NCBI GenBank assembly: GCA_016193365.1
Contig: JACPSI010000017.1
Coordinates: 1 to 64,000, forward strand
Origin: Ignavibacteriales bacterium
GTDB taxonomy: Bacteria; Bacteroidota; Ignavibacteria; UBA10030
Direction: 5' to 3'
Length of the DNA stretch: 64,000 bases
The notes beneath the pieces were generated by a model, which ran no database searches, was not told where the DNA came from, and saw only the letters and a program-made list of their open reading frames with translations. A program made the position numbers and the translations under genes. Shown here piece after piece: positions 53,200-62,848 of this stretch. The first letter of the stretch is position 1, and every line of letters begins with the position of its first letter.

Positions 53200-54915
53200 C
53201 TACTTTTGAAACATAATCTTCCCCCCGACGATGGTATACTCTATGTGCGCAGAGGGAATTTCATCTTCTGGAATTGTCATAATGTCTTTTGAAAGAACTG
53301 TCATGTCTGCAAGTTTGCCCGGAGTTAATGACCCCTTGATATTCTCTTCAAATGCTCCATACGCCGCATTCAGCGTATACGATTTCAGCGCCTCCTCCCG
53401 GCTCATTTTTTGACCGCCGTAGAAAACGGAACCGTCTTTGAGTTTTCTTGTCACCGAGGCGTAAAAGCTCGCAAGAGGGTCAACATCTTCCACGGGGGCA
53501 TCTGTGCCGTTCAGAATGACAGCGCCCGTCTTCATCAGCTTTTGCCAGACGTATGCTCCTTCCTCAGCGCGCTGAGCACCCAGTCGAGCAATGACATAAG
53601 GCGCATCCGACGTGCAATGAATACCCTGCATCGAAGCGACAACGGCAAGTTTTCCAAACCTCGGAATGTCTTGGGTGCTGAGGTGCTGGGCATGCTCAAC
53701 TCTCCACCGGAGCTCCTTTTTATTTGGATATTGCCCAAAAACCTGCTCAAAGATGTTCAGTGTCTCTCTGTTTGCTCTGTCGCCGATTGCGTGCACGCAA
53801 AACTGGTAGTCATGTTCGATTGCGAGTTTTGCTGTCATCATCATTTCCGGGACGGGGATGGTGTTGAGTCCTGTACTTGACGGCGAGTCCGTGTATGGTT
53901 CCAACAGCCAGGCACCCCTCGAGCCTAATGCCCCGTCAATAGACTTCTTGATTGCTCGAACGGTTAATCGGTTGTCGCCATAGCCAATCATCTTGTATTG
54001 TGCCAAATTCTTGGCGAGCAGGTCATTACTTTCTCGAATCATGACCCACAGCCGGAGGCGCAGATTTCCTTCGTCAACGAATTTTTTGAGAAGGTCAATT
54101 ATGCCAAACGAAGAGCCTGCGTCCTGGAAACTTGTGATACCTTTCGAGAGACACTCCTGCATCGCAAGCTCGATTTCCCTGCGGTCCATCGTTTCCTTTT
54201 CCTCGGGCGACCTTTTTGACCGTGCCTCTGCAAGCGCTCGCCGCACCAGGCCCTGTGCAGTTTCTCTCAGAACACCGGCCGGATTCCCTTCTTTGTCTTT
54301 GAGAATCTCGCCTCCAACAGGATTCTTCGTGGACTTTGTAATCCCCGAAATCTCGAGAGCTTTCCCGTTTACAAACGATGCGTGTCCACTCGCATGTGTG
54401 AGTATTATTGGATTATTCGGCGAAACTTTGCTCAGAGATTCATGAAGGGGAAATCCTTCCACATGTGGCCCCGGACGCTTGTCCCATTTTTCCTGATGCC
54501 ACCCTCTTCCAAGAATCCAGTCACCGGGTTTGGCCTGTTTGACAGCAGCGGCAACCATTTCAACGACCTCGTCCCAATTCTTCACCTTCATCAGGTCGAG
54601 GTTCATTTTCGAAGCACCAATCCCGGTAAAATGTCCATGCCCTTCAATGAATCCGGGCACAACGAGCTTGCCGCCGAGGTCAATGACGTGTGTTCGATCG
54701 CCTACATACTGTTCTATCTCTTTGTTCGAGCCAACGGCAACAATCGCATCTCCTCGAACTGCAATCGCCTGTGCAACCGGGTTCTTTTCATCGACGGTGA
54801 CAACTTTTCCGTTGCGGAGAACAAGGTCGGCGGGATCGACCTGCGGTGCGGCTCCAAACAACAGGACTCCCAGCACACTCAAAGACCTTAATGCAAGGCT
54901 CTGACGAATGCCCAT
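53200..54915 (-). CDS. YtcJ-type amidohydrolase
   Basis: A 571-residue metal-dependent hydrolase of the YtcJ/LAF group with an N-terminal signal-like helix (SLSVLGVLLFGAAP). The metal motif HxH is in PGFIEGHGHFTGIG; other ligands appear in VHAIGDRANRETL and RVEHAQHLS, and the final aspartate in LNGTDAPVEDV. Substrate unknown; relatives act on N-substituted formamides and other amides. ATG at 54915 with GAGGCAAA upstream is chosen over earlier in-frame starts. It ends 26 nt from the small gene. Confidence 0.84.
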   Translation of the reverse strand: MGIRQSLALRSLSVLGVLLFGAAPQVDPADLVLRNGKVVTVDEKNPVAQAIAVRGDAIVAVGSNKEIEQYVGDRTHVIDLGGKLVVPGFIEGHGHFTGIGASKMNLDLMKVKNWDEVVEMVAAAVKQAKPGDWILGRGWHQEKWDKRPGPHVEGFPLHESLSKVSPNNPIILTHASGHASFVNGKALEISGITKSTKNPVGGEILKDKEGNPAGVLRETAQGLVRRALAEARSKRSPEEKETMDRREIELAMQECLSKGITSFQDAGSSFGIIDLLKKFVDEGNLRLRLWVMIRESNDLLAKNLAQYKMIGYGDNRLTVRAIKKSIDGALGSRGAWLLEPYTDSPSSTGLNTIPVPEMMMTAKLAIEHDYQFCVHAIGDRANRETLNIFEQVFGQYPNKKELRWRVEHAQHLSTQDIPRFGKLAVVASMQGIHCTSDAPYVIARLGAQRAEEGAYVWQKLMKTGAVILNGTDAPVEDVDPLASFYASVTRKLKDGSVFYGGQKMSREEALKSYTLNAAYGAFEENIKGSLTPGKLADMTVLSKDIMTIPEDEIPSAHIEYTIVGGKIMFQK

Positions 54916-54937
54916 TTTGCCTCTTGTATCGTTTTGA

Positions 54938-56959
54938 CTAACCATTTTTTGTCGTTGCCTCGAAAAGAATTTCTGCAACATCCTTCACTTGAACTTTCTC
55001 CGCCGCGTCTTTTGCCTTGACTCCATCTGTCATCATCGTCATACAGAACGGGCACGCCGTGCCGATGACATCCGGCTTGAGGCTCAGTGCTTCTTCCGTT
55101 CGCTCAATATTCACCCGCTTCCCCTCCCGTTCTTCCATCCACATCCTACCGCCGCCAGCTCCGCAACAGAATCCCTTGCTTCGAGACCGCTGCATTTCAA
55201 CAAGGTCAGTCCCGGGAACGGACTCGAGGACCTTTCTTGGCTGGTCATAGACATCGTTGTAGCGCCCGAGATAGCACGAGTCATGGAACGTGATCGTTCT
55301 TGCTTCTTCTTTCGACACTTTGATTCGGCCTTCATTCAGAAGTTTCACCAGAAAATCAGTGTGGTGGACAACGTTGTAGGTTCCGCCGAACTGCGGGTAT
55401 TCATTTCTAAGAGTGTTAAAGCAATGCGGACAGGAGGTCACGATCGTCTTCACGCTGTAACGATTCATCGTTTGCACGTTTTCCTTCATGAGAATCTGCG
55501 CAAGATACTCGTTACCGATTCTCCGGGCCGGATCTCCCGTGCATTTTTCCTCTGTTCCGAGAATTGCGAATTTGATTCCTGCCTGCTGCATCAGGCTCGC
55601 AAACGCCTGGGTTACTTTCTTGTATCGGTTGTCATACGATCCCGCACATCCAACCCAAAAGAGCACCTCTGCATCCTGGGCGTTCGCCATTGTTGGAATA
55701 TTCATTCCGTCTGCCCAGTCAGCCCTCGCTGAAGCCGGAAAAGCCCACGGCGTAAAATTGTTTTCGAGGTTCTTGAACACCACTTGTACTTCAGGCGGAA
55801 AGTTTGATTCCATGAGCACGAGGCTGCGTCGCATTTCGACAATGGAATCGACATGCTCGATGTTGACCGGGCATTCCTGGACACACGCCATGCATGTCGT
55901 GCATGCAAAGAGCTCGTCGGCGGTGATATAATCATGGAGCAACGTCTTGTCCCCGGGCGATTTTTCCTCTTGCCGGCTTTTTTCCGATTCTCGTCCGCCA
56001 TCCAATATCATTGTTCCTTTTTCCTCAAGCCTTCTGCGAATGTCAACAATGATCTTTTTTGGCGAAAGGATTTTACCTGTCGCGTTTGCGGGACACGCCG
56101 CAGTGCACCTGCCGCATTCGGTGCACGTGTAGCCATCCAGCAGTTGCTTCCACGTGAGATCCTCGATATCGCTAGCGCCGAATCTTTCCACGCCCTCGGC
56201 TTCGAGGTTGATTGGCTTTAACGCACCCCTCGGTTGGAGAGAGGTAAAATACACGTTAGGTACTGATGTCAAAACGTGAAGATGCTTTGAATACGGCAGA
56301 TAATTCAGAAAGCCTAGCACGAGCAGAATGTGAATCCACCAAAAAACGTCGCCAAGAACCTCAACCGTTGTGCCGTCAAAGGACAAAAACAGGGGCATGA
56401 GTTCACCCGAGAGAAAGCGCGCCTGAGCAAGATCCGGATCCCCAAGAAGCATTCGTGTCGCGTTTTGTCCAAGCATGCTGAGGCAAATGAGCATGATAGC
56501 GACAAGGATTGCCGTCGCGTCTATTTGGCCGTGACGGTCAACCTGAAGCCGCTTCGGTTTTGTAACATATCTGCGATAGAGCGCAACTAGGACGGAAAGA
56601 ACCACGAGCCCTGCAAAAAGATCCTGGAAAAACGCAATGAGCTCATACGTGCTCACACCGATGAAGAGCAAGGAGAAACCGGGAATAAGACCTTCGCCGA
56701 TGGATTCAATCACAGCTGTCAGGAGAATGATAAAGCCCCAATAAATAAAGAAGTGCAACATTCCGGCGAGGGGCTCTCTCATTAATTTTGACTGGGCAAA
56801 CGCAACGACCAAAACATTTTTCAGCCGTTCGCCAATGTTGTCAAAACGATTTTCAGGCTTCCCGAGTTGGAGATGAAGAATGAGGCGGCGAACGCCGTAG
56901 AAGAAAAATCCGAGAGAGGCTGCGAAAATGAAAAGAAAGACGATATTCCTGGTTGTCAT
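54938..56959 (-). CDS. Membrane-bound Fe-S oxidoreductase (EtfD/HdrD-like)
   Basis: A 673-residue fusion. Residues 1-270 form a NarI/DUF-type membrane part with about six helices and haem-type histidines. Two 4Fe-4S motifs follow (CTECGRCTAACP and CTTCMACVQECP), then two CCG domains (CPHCFNTLRNEYP; FCCGAGGGRMWMEE) as in HdrD and GlpC. Related proteins pass electrons from ETF to the quinone pool in fatty acid oxidation (EtfD). etfAB are not in the window. ATG at 56959 overlaps the phzF stop (ATGA). Confidence 0.87.
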   Translation of the reverse strand: MTTRNIVFLFIFAASLGFFFYGVRRLILHLQLGKPENRFDNIGERLKNVLVVAFAQSKLMREPLAGMLHFFIYWGFIILLTAVIESIGEGLIPGFSLLFIGVSTYELIAFFQDLFAGLVVLSVLVALYRRYVTKPKRLQVDRHGQIDATAILVAIMLICLSMLGQNATRMLLGDPDLAQARFLSGELMPLFLSFDGTTVEVLGDVFWWIHILLVLGFLNYLPYSKHLHVLTSVPNVYFTSLQPRGALKPINLEAEGVERFGASDIEDLTWKQLLDGYTCTECGRCTAACPANATGKILSPKKIIVDIRRRLEEKGTMILDGGRESEKSRQEEKSPGDKTLLHDYITADELFACTTCMACVQECPVNIEHVDSIVEMRRSLVLMESNFPPEVQVVFKNLENNFTPWAFPASARADWADGMNIPTMANAQDAEVLFWVGCAGSYDNRYKKVTQAFASLMQQAGIKFAILGTEEKCTGDPARRIGNEYLAQILMKENVQTMNRYSVKTIVTSCPHCFNTLRNEYPQFGGTYNVVHHTDFLVKLLNEGRIKVSKEEARTITFHDSCYLGRYNDVYDQPRKVLESVPGTDLVEMQRSRSKGFCCGAGGGRMWMEEREGKRVNIERTEEALSLKPDVIGTACPFCMTMMTDGVKAKDAAEKVQVKDVAEILFEATTKNG

Positions 56960-57882
56960 GACGGCAGGCACAGAGTCGAATCCAGAATTGTGACCGCCTC
57001 GCCAACAATGGATACATTTTCGACGAAGGAATCCCCGGCTTTCACGCGAATCTTCACGCGCCCAGGACGCCCAATTTCGTCACCCTGTTCACCGACGAAT
57101 TCAACGCGACCGTCAGCGAGTGATCTAGAAAAAACACTTCTCCCGGCAGGCAGCACATACTGCTGCAGATATACTCCAAGCGGACCGTTTGCAGAACCTG
57201 TGACAGGGTCTTCGTCAATCCCGACAGGGGATGCAAAAAACCGCGAATGCACTGAGGATTCCCTGTCTACGGTTTCGAGACAGAACACACAGACGGCAAT
57301 GACCTTCAACTTCCTCAGGTTCTTATCGAGCTCACGAAAATCTGGTTTGATGGCCTTTATGGTCGAGAGCCGTCGTACAGGGACGTATAAAAAAGAGTCG
57401 CTGACAATGGGAAGTTTTCTTTCAATGTCTGTCTGCCTGAGCCCAATTGACTTGAGGACTTGCGGGGAGATTTTCTTCGTTTTGAATTTGGGCACGGGAA
57501 GTTCAAACTCAACGCTCGTGCCGAGAAAATTCTTCTCAACTTTGACATTCAACACGCCGCTCTTCGTTTGAAGCCTGAAATAATGCTGGCCTTCCGGTTT
57601 CAATCCAGCGAGGCCTTCTTCTGCGAGAGCATGAAAACTTGCAATGGTCGCATGGCCGCACAACGGAACCTCAGCTGCCGGGGTGAACCATCTGATTTGA
57701 ATATCCGCGTCCTTCATTGTCGGACGCAGCACGAATGCAGTCTCCGACAGGTTCTTCTCCCGTGCGATGGACTGCATTTCTTTGTCAGTGAGTCCGTCGG
57801 CTTCCATGACGACTCCGGCGGGATTGCCGGCGAACGCTCTGGAGGTAAAAGCATCTATGTGTTTGATGCGAATCGTCTTCAT
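56956..57882 (-). CDS. PhzF-family isomerase/epimerase
   Basis: A 308-residue PhzF-fold protein: two similar halves with HIDAFTSRAFAGNPAGVV at the start, the catalytic glutamate in NLSETAFVLRP (about 47) and FTPAAEVPLCGHATIASFHAL. The second half has DEDPVTGSANGPLGVYL. Members act as isomerases in phenazine and other pathways or on unknown substrates; no phenazine genes are present. It overlaps yjbQ (57879-57882) and the Fe-S gene by ATGA-type junctions. Confidence 0.9.
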   Translation of the reverse strand: MKTIRIKHIDAFTSRAFAGNPAGVVMEADGLTDKEMQSIAREKNLSETAFVLRPTMKDADIQIRWFTPAAEVPLCGHATIASFHALAEEGLAGLKPEGQHYFRLQTKSGVLNVKVEKNFLGTSVEFELPVPKFKTKKISPQVLKSIGLRQTDIERKLPIVSDSFLYVPVRRLSTIKAIKPDFRELDKNLRKLKVIAVCVFCLETVDRESSVHSRFFASPVGIDEDPVTGSANGPLGVYLQQYVLPAGRSVFSRSLADGRVEFVGEQGDEIGRPGRVKIRVKAGDSFVENVSIVGEAVTILDSTLCLPS

Positions 57883-58301
57883 GTGTTTCCCATGAGCTGG
57901 ACCACGATTTCACGTTTTCGGGCCCTTGTGTCGAAGTCAATCAGCACGATTTGTTGCCATGTTCCGAGCAGTAATTCACCTTTTGAAAATGGGACGGTGA
58001 GCGACGGGCCCATCATCGACGCCCTGACGTGCGAGTGGCCATTCCCGTCGTGCCATGTTTCGTTGTGGTGGTACGTGATACTTTGAGGCGCGAGGCGTTC
58101 CATGGCTGCCGGAATATCTTTGATCAAACCAGGCTCGTATTCCGTTGTGGTGACGGAGGCCGTCGACCCGCTGACGAACACCGTAACGTTTCCTTCCTTC
58201 AGTTTGCTCTTTGCCACGAAAGATGAAATCTGAGGAGTAATATCAATGATATCTGAGTTTCCTCGCGTAGCGACGGATAGATGTTCCGTTATTATTTCCA
58301 C
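57879..58301 (-). CDS. yjbQ: YjbQ/UPF0047 protein, possible thiamine-phosphate synthase
   Basis: A 140-residue UPF0047 protein. VFVSGSTASVTTTEYEPGLIKD and the conserved histidines in YHHNETWHDGNGHSHVRASMMGPS are the family signature; LGTWQQIVLIDFDTRARKREIVVQ closes the fold. E. coli YjbQ has weak thiamine phosphate synthase activity. It overlaps the DUF4905 gene by 10 nt upstream and phzF by 4 nt downstream, so it is in a tightly coupled operon. Confidence 0.9.
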   Translation of the reverse strand: MEIITEHLSVATRGNSDIIDITPQISSFVAKSKLKEGNVTVFVSGSTASVTTTEYEPGLIKDIPAAMERLAPQSITYHHNETWHDGNGHSHVRASMMGPSLTVPFSKGELLLGTWQQIVLIDFDTRARKREIVVQLMGNT

Positions 58302-59158
58302 AGGCGCAATGCCGAGAGAATGTGCTGATCTTTGATGAAATACACGCGGTGGCCTTTGATGAAAAACGAGTCCGGTGCCGGCGCCTTTGCACCGCGTACG
58401 AGGAGGTCGGAATACACCTTGTGGTTCTTCTCAATGTCGACAATCTCCAGGTGATTCTCCAACAATATCGAATCGGCCGTCGAACTCATTGTCTCCGCGT
58501 GGTAATTAAAAAGCAGGAATTCTTTTTCCCGGACAAACTCGATATTTCCGTGGATTTGCGTATTCCTGGTCGCTTTTTTGACCGTTTCCACTATCCGAGG
58601 TTCGACCTTATTGAGATCCAGAATTTCCGGAAACCTGTATTCATCCTGGCGCTGTTCTTTTGTGGAGAGCTCGCGTACCGCATGAAGTTCCTCAAGGCTT
58701 TCGGCATACTCTTGCAGTACTTCTCCTGAGTTTAAGTCCAACGAATAACCTATCCGCCGCTCAAACATCGTTTTGTATGCATACACAGAATTCTGATAGC
58801 CGAACCAGAACGTCATGTCCTTCTTGTGCCACAGGAGTCGGGCAGTTTCAAGGTCATATGCGCGAATCCCCCTGTGTTCAGGGAGATCCGGTTTGGCAAA
58901 CTCGTGCAGAAGCAGGATATCCTTTTGGACGGCTTCCATGCCGACCCACCACGGCTCATCAAGCTTCAGCTCAGCCCAGATATGATTTCCCGTCGCTTCA
59001 TCGAGACAAAAAAACGAAGCTTGTTTTGTTTGTTCATTGCGGTTTTCTCCGACAATGCGGCCGTTTTCAGCGAAAAGCAGGCGCCAAATCGTGGAACCCG
59101 AATCGTAGGACCAATCGAGGGTCTGCTTGTGAGTCGAAAAGAAGGAAAGGATTTTCAT
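58292..59158 (-). CDS. DUF4905 protein (beta-propeller-like)
   Basis: A 288-residue protein resembling the DUF4905 family of Bacteroidota. Repeated aromatic and acidic strands (SGSTIWRLLFAENGRIVGENRN, FFCLDEATGNHIWAEL, IRAYDLETARLLWHKKDM) suggest a PQQ/WD-like propeller. There is no signal peptide, so it is probably cytoplasmic. ATG at 59158 opens the operon with yjbQ and phzF. Function unknown. Confidence 0.7.
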   Translation of the reverse strand: MKILSFFSTHKQTLDWSYDSGSTIWRLLFAENGRIVGENRNEQTKQASFFCLDEATGNHIWAELKLDEPWWVGMEAVQKDILLLHEFAKPDLPEHRGIRAYDLETARLLWHKKDMTFWFGYQNSVYAYKTMFERRIGYSLDLNSGEVLQEYAESLEELHAVRELSTKEQRQDEYRFPEILDLNKVEPRIVETVKKATRNTQIHGNIEFVREKEFLLFNYHAETMSSTADSILLENHLEIVDIEKNHKVYSDLLVRGAKAPAPDSFFIKGHRVYFIKDQHILSALRLWK

Positions 59159-59453
59159 AGCGGCTTGATTTCGGCGTCAACGTACCGAAATTTTGAGGAA
59201 GATTCAAGAATCAAAAAGACATCTTGGACGGCGACAAGGTCCACAACCGCTTTGGGCTAAGAAGAAGGAAGGAGCAAAAGGAGAACTCTATGTGCTAGCT
59301 ATGCTGTCGTGCGCGATCCTTTCAGGCTTCATCAGAAAATTTTTGACTTCTGACAAAAACAGGAAACGAGCGAAACTCGACTATGCTTCACATTTGGGAA
59401 TCCCCATCGATTCATCCAACAATCTCTTTATCCATCCACCGCCGATTTTCCGT
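59159..59453. other. Gene-poor stretch, nothing recognised
   Basis: About 295 nt between the DUF4905 start and the EVE gene stop. Open frames here are short and do not resemble proteins. No tRNA, palindrome or strong terminator was recognised. It must carry the promoter of the DUF4905 operon, but no clear match was found. Confidence 0.4.
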
Positions 59454-59858
59454 CTACTCCATCGCCATCTGGTTAATCGCATCCCACCAGATTTTTGTCA
59501 CGGGAACAACAGAAAGCCGGCTGATGCGGACGAGCAGGAAATCCTTGAACATCTTTTCTGCTTTGATTTCGGCAAGCGTGACCGGCCGCGGTAGTTTTAC
59601 CTTTGGCTTGATGTCTATCACCGTCAACGTCTTATCTTTGGGGTCCGGATATGGCTCGCTCACAATCTGTGCCAGGCCAACGACGGCTTTTTCATCCCCC
59701 GTGTGATAAATAAAAGCGAGATCCCCCTTGTTCATCAAGCCGATATTGCGAAGCGCAACGGGATTCATGACGCCATTCCAGGTGGTCTTCTTTTCTTTTA
59801 CAAGATCGGCGTATGAGTATGTGGAGGGCTCAGTTTTCAACAGCCAGTAATTGGGCAT
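59454..59858 (-). CDS. EVE domain protein
   Basis: A 134-residue EVE-fold protein related to thymocyte nuclear protein 1. MPNYWLLKTEPSTYSYADL, WNGVMNPVALRNI and FIYHTGDEKAVVGLAQIVSEPYPD are diagnostic. EVE domains bind modified nucleotides and sit in restriction or tRNA-modification contexts; here it stands alone. ATG at 59858 is preferred over the upstream in-frame start. It overlaps the PabB-PabC gene by 29 nt. Confidence 0.9.
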   Translation of the reverse strand: MPNYWLLKTEPSTYSYADLVKEKKTTWNGVMNPVALRNIGLMNKGDLAFIYHTGDEKAVVGLAQIVSEPYPDPKDKTLTVIDIKPKVKLPRPVTLAEIKAEKMFKDFLLVRISRLSVVPVTKIWWDAINQMAME

Positions 59859-61764
59859 AGCTATGCTTCCTTGAGGAATTATGAATTTCAACCAGTTCTA
59901 CCTTGATCAAGCCTCTGAGCGCATTGCACAAGAAAAGTTCATCCGCTGCGAACAGGTCACGCACAAGTAACACTTTCTCTTCAGGACTGATTCCCTTACG
60001 CCCGAGCAGGTGTTCACGGTAAATTCCGGCTAAAACCCCGCAGCTTAGCGGTGGAGTGTAGAATCTGCCGTCTTTCCGAATAATGACGTTCGACCTGGCA
60101 CCTTCTGTTACCTCATCCCGCTCGTTCAGAAAGATGAAGTCGAAAACGCCTGAAGTCTCTGCCCGACGCACGTAGTCATCATAGATATCCCTGTTGGTCG
60201 TCTTGTGGAAGAAGAATCGATTCCCGGAATTCGTGCCCGTTTGAGAGATTGCGACGCGTTGCACACCCGTCAGGGGCCGGAGTTTAGAATACTCGACGTC
60301 AACAGCTCCATTTCTTGAAAGTGTTAACTTCACGCGGTATGGTCCCGCGTTCGACTGTCTTCGAATACCTTTTTCACACCGGCCAAGTGCCTCTTTGATT
60401 TCCGGAAGCCGGAACCTAAAATCAAAATATTCCGCTGAGCGTCTCATCCTCCGCAGATGGAGGCGCAAAAACTGCAGCCCGTCGCGGCGATCCCACCTGA
60501 TTGTTTCAAAAAGTTTGAATTCCAAGGAGGGCTCTGTGACAAACTTTGCCTTCAGGATGCATTCACGGTATTCTTCCTCCGGGATGGAATCGTGCACAAT
60601 GCCGCTCCCAACACCCATTTCGCCTGTTTTCTTCAGGTTGTCCAAGACAAGTGTCCTTATCGCAACATTAAAAACAGCCTTCCCGTGTGGCGAGAAAAAA
60701 CCGATCGCTCCGGTGTAGACGCCGCGCGGTTCCCGTTCAAGCTCCTGGATAATTTGCATTGTCCTTATTTTGGGGGCTCCGGTTACGGAACCGCTGGGGA
60801 AAAGTGCTAACAGGATATCTTGTGCCAGCCAGTCTTTGCGAAGCTTTGCGCGAATCATTGAGGTTGCCTGGAAAACGGTGTCGTATTTTTCGACCTCAAA
60901 CAATTTAGAGACCTTCACACTTCCAGTTTCAGCCACTTTTCCAACATCGTTTCTTAACAGGTCCACAATCATCAGGTTTTCCGCTCGATTTTTTTCTGAG
61001 CGTCTCAAATCGGAAATTCTTTGAACATCCTCCTCCGGATTCCTCCCGCGTGCCGAAGTCCCCTTCATGGGCTTCAGCCAAATCTGGCTCCCTTCAACGC
61101 GAAAGAACAACTCGGGTGAAAAAGAAAGTACGCTGGTATTTTCCAGTCCCAGAAAAGCGCTATAAGGAACATGTTGTTCATTGCGAATCCGGCAGTAAAG
61201 GGCGCCGGGGTCTCCAGAGAAATCGAATCTGAGCTTAAAGGTGTAATTGACCTGATACGTGTCTCCTTCCCGGATGTAATGCCCGATCTTCCCGACAGCC
61301 GAAATGTAGTCAGACTTAGAGATTGAAGCACGTAAATCGGAAATGCCTGACGACTGTGCATAGGCGCCCGGCGGTTCAGGGACAAGATTCTCTTTCCCGC
61401 CAAACTGCTTCTTTCTGTGGTCGTAAACGATTGGGCTGTCGTATACGCCGAACCAGAGATAGGGGCCATCCGAACGACGAGAAGAGGGCAACGATTGTAC
61501 AAAAGCAAAACCCGCCTCATAGGAGATGAATCCCGCCGCATGGTGGCCGCTGCTCAGTGCCTCATCGATACGCCGCAAGCCTGACTCCACCATTTCCAGA
61601 GAATCTGCGCGGATGATGTCCACCGGATTCAGGAAAATGTAACTATGTTTGTCATCCGCTCCGGGCCGTGTGTTTTCGAGAATGACGGAATTCGGCACCG
61701 ACCCCGCAAAACGCATCAGGTCAATTGAAAAAAATCCGTTCTTGTCTGTGCGCGCGGAAAACAA
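59830..61764 (-). CDS. Aminodeoxychorismate synthase component I fused to aminodeoxychorismate lyase
   Basis: A 644-residue bifunctional protein for p-aminobenzoate and folate. Residues 1-400 are PabB: YIREGDTYQVNYTFKL, the chorismate segment LKPMKGTSARGR, NLMIVDLLRNDVG, FPSGSVTGAPK and FEVEKYDTVFQATSM. Residues about 410-640 are a PabC-type PLP lyase: FKLFETIRWDRRDG, FHKTTNRDIYDDY (PLP lysine region) and FIFLNERDEVTEGARSNVII. PabB-PabC fusions are common in bacteria. The start at 61764 and a normal length support intactness. The 3' end overlaps the EVE gene. Confidence 0.9.
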   Translation of the reverse strand: MFSARTDKNGFFSIDLMRFAGSVPNSVILENTRPGADDKHSYIFLNPVDIIRADSLEMVESGLRRIDEALSSGHHAAGFISYEAGFAFVQSLPSSRRSDGPYLWFGVYDSPIVYDHRKKQFGGKENLVPEPPGAYAQSSGISDLRASISKSDYISAVGKIGHYIREGDTYQVNYTFKLRFDFSGDPGALYCRIRNEQHVPYSAFLGLENTSVLSFSPELFFRVEGSQIWLKPMKGTSARGRNPEEDVQRISDLRRSEKNRAENLMIVDLLRNDVGKVAETGSVKVSKLFEVEKYDTVFQATSMIRAKLRKDWLAQDILLALFPSGSVTGAPKIRTMQIIQELEREPRGVYTGAIGFFSPHGKAVFNVAIRTLVLDNLKKTGEMGVGSGIVHDSIPEEEYRECILKAKFVTEPSLEFKLFETIRWDRRDGLQFLRLHLRRMRRSAEYFDFRFRLPEIKEALGRCEKGIRRQSNAGPYRVKLTLSRNGAVDVEYSKLRPLTGVQRVAISQTGTNSGNRFFFHKTTNRDIYDDYVRRAETSGVFDFIFLNERDEVTEGARSNVIIRKDGRFYTPPLSCGVLAGIYREHLLGRKGISPEEKVLLVRDLFAADELFLCNALRGLIKVELVEIHNSSRKHSYAQLLAVEN

Positions 61765-61825
61765 TGGAAGTAACTCTCAGTTGAGTAAGAAGTTTTGGAT
61801 TCCGTTAGAATCACGGAGGTCTTTA

Positions 61826-62023
61826 CTAACTCACATCCGACCGTTCGGGAATAATGAACCAACCAATGATGTAGCCGATGAGAAACGGGAAAATACCCGT
61901 CCCCAGACCAAAGACGATGACCATGAGCCTGATGATTGTCGGGTCGACATCCAGGTATTCCCCGAGGCCGCCGCAGATTCCCGCGATCTTCCTATCTTTT
62001 TGCGAACGATAGAGTTTTTTCAT
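61826..62023 (-). CDS. PspC-domain membrane protein
   Basis: A 65-residue PspC domain: LYRSQKDRKIAGICGGLGEYLDVDPTIIRL is the family signature, followed by two helices (LMVIVFGLGTGIFPFLIGYIIGWFII). PspC regulates the phage-shock response in enterobacteria; single-domain copies in other phyla are of unknown role. It overlaps the DUF4198 gene by 4 nt (62020-62023). Confidence 0.88.
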   Translation of the reverse strand: MKKLYRSQKDRKIAGICGGLGEYLDVDPTIIRLMVIVFGLGTGIFPFLIGYIIGWFIIPERSDVS

Positions 62024-62832
62024 TTTTGTTGGACCTCAAATGTCACGGAAGCCCACCAGCTTTCCCAATCCGCATCCTTATCGTTTGCGACGGGAAGCAT
62101 ATGAACGGTTCTGACAAGCCACGGGCCTCCGTGCGTAAGCCTTATGTAAACGATTCCCTGTTCGTTCGTCCTGGCGGATTGTGCGTATGTGTCTGCTTTC
62201 TTCGTCGCCCCTGCATACGTCGAAGAAATCAGGGCATTCGACTGCGGTTTGCCTTGAAACAAAAGCTGCACTCTGAGGGAATCTCCAACTTGTTTGACGT
62301 AGGGATTTTCCAACGGCACCAATTCAATGTGTTGGCCTACAACTTTGGAGAGGGCCTCTGAGTTCCCCAATCCATTGTGAACGAGCGTCTTCACAAAGCG
62401 AGAATAGCGCTCCCTGCCGTTCTTGTTTTCTTCACCCCGTTCTTTTCGCATTTTCAGAATATGGTCGAGCCCTTCCGACTCGAGATAATGACTGAATTGA
62501 TCCGGCTTGAGTTCGATCAATCTTGCAGCCCAGTCTAATGCAAACATGTTCAATCCCAATCCTTCGATTGACACGATAACGCCGGATGAATCTTTTTCAG
62601 GTTCTTTCTTCCTCAAATCGGCCATGCTGGAGCCAAAGCGATGTTCGAATCTCAAGACACGAGACGCGCTCCATTTCACGGCGTTTCCAGGAAACACGTC
62701 ATCAACATGAATCGCGATCTTGACTTTCCCTTTTTCGTTAATAGAAAACGGGGATGGGAAGAGAAAAAAATCATGCCCCAGCAGGGAAGAAGTCATAAAT
62801 ATGGTGAGGACACTCATTTGCAGGAGTTTCAT
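62020..62832 (-). CDS. DUF4198-like periplasmic protein
   Basis: A 270-residue exported protein: a signal peptide (MKLLQMSVLTIFMTSSLLG) and then HDFFLFPSPFSINEKGKVKIAIHVDDVFPG, the opening of DUF4198 proteins, which are often linked to metal or cobalt uptake. The C-terminus (ALISSTYAGATKKADTYAQSARTNEQGIVYIRLTHGGPWLVRTVHM) is an Ig-like domain of the same family. ATG at 62832 is chosen since the signal peptide begins there; the in-frame sequence upstream to 62967 is unlike protein. Function unknown. Confidence 0.78.
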   Translation of the reverse strand: MKLLQMSVLTIFMTSSLLGHDFFLFPSPFSINEKGKVKIAIHVDDVFPGNAVKWSASRVLRFEHRFGSSMADLRKKEPEKDSSGVIVSIEGLGLNMFALDWAARLIELKPDQFSHYLESEGLDHILKMRKERGEENKNGRERYSRFVKTLVHNGLGNSEALSKVVGQHIELVPLENPYVKQVGDSLRVQLLFQGKPQSNALISSTYAGATKKADTYAQSARTNEQGIVYIRLTHGGPWLVRTVHMLPVANDKDADWESWWASVTFEVQQK

Positions 62833-62848
62833 AAGATGCCTTTCTCTT

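Noticed and set aside
59193..59594. 133-codon plus-strand open frame
   Set aside because: It overlaps the EVE gene antisense and has no recognisable features; the region holds no other gene.
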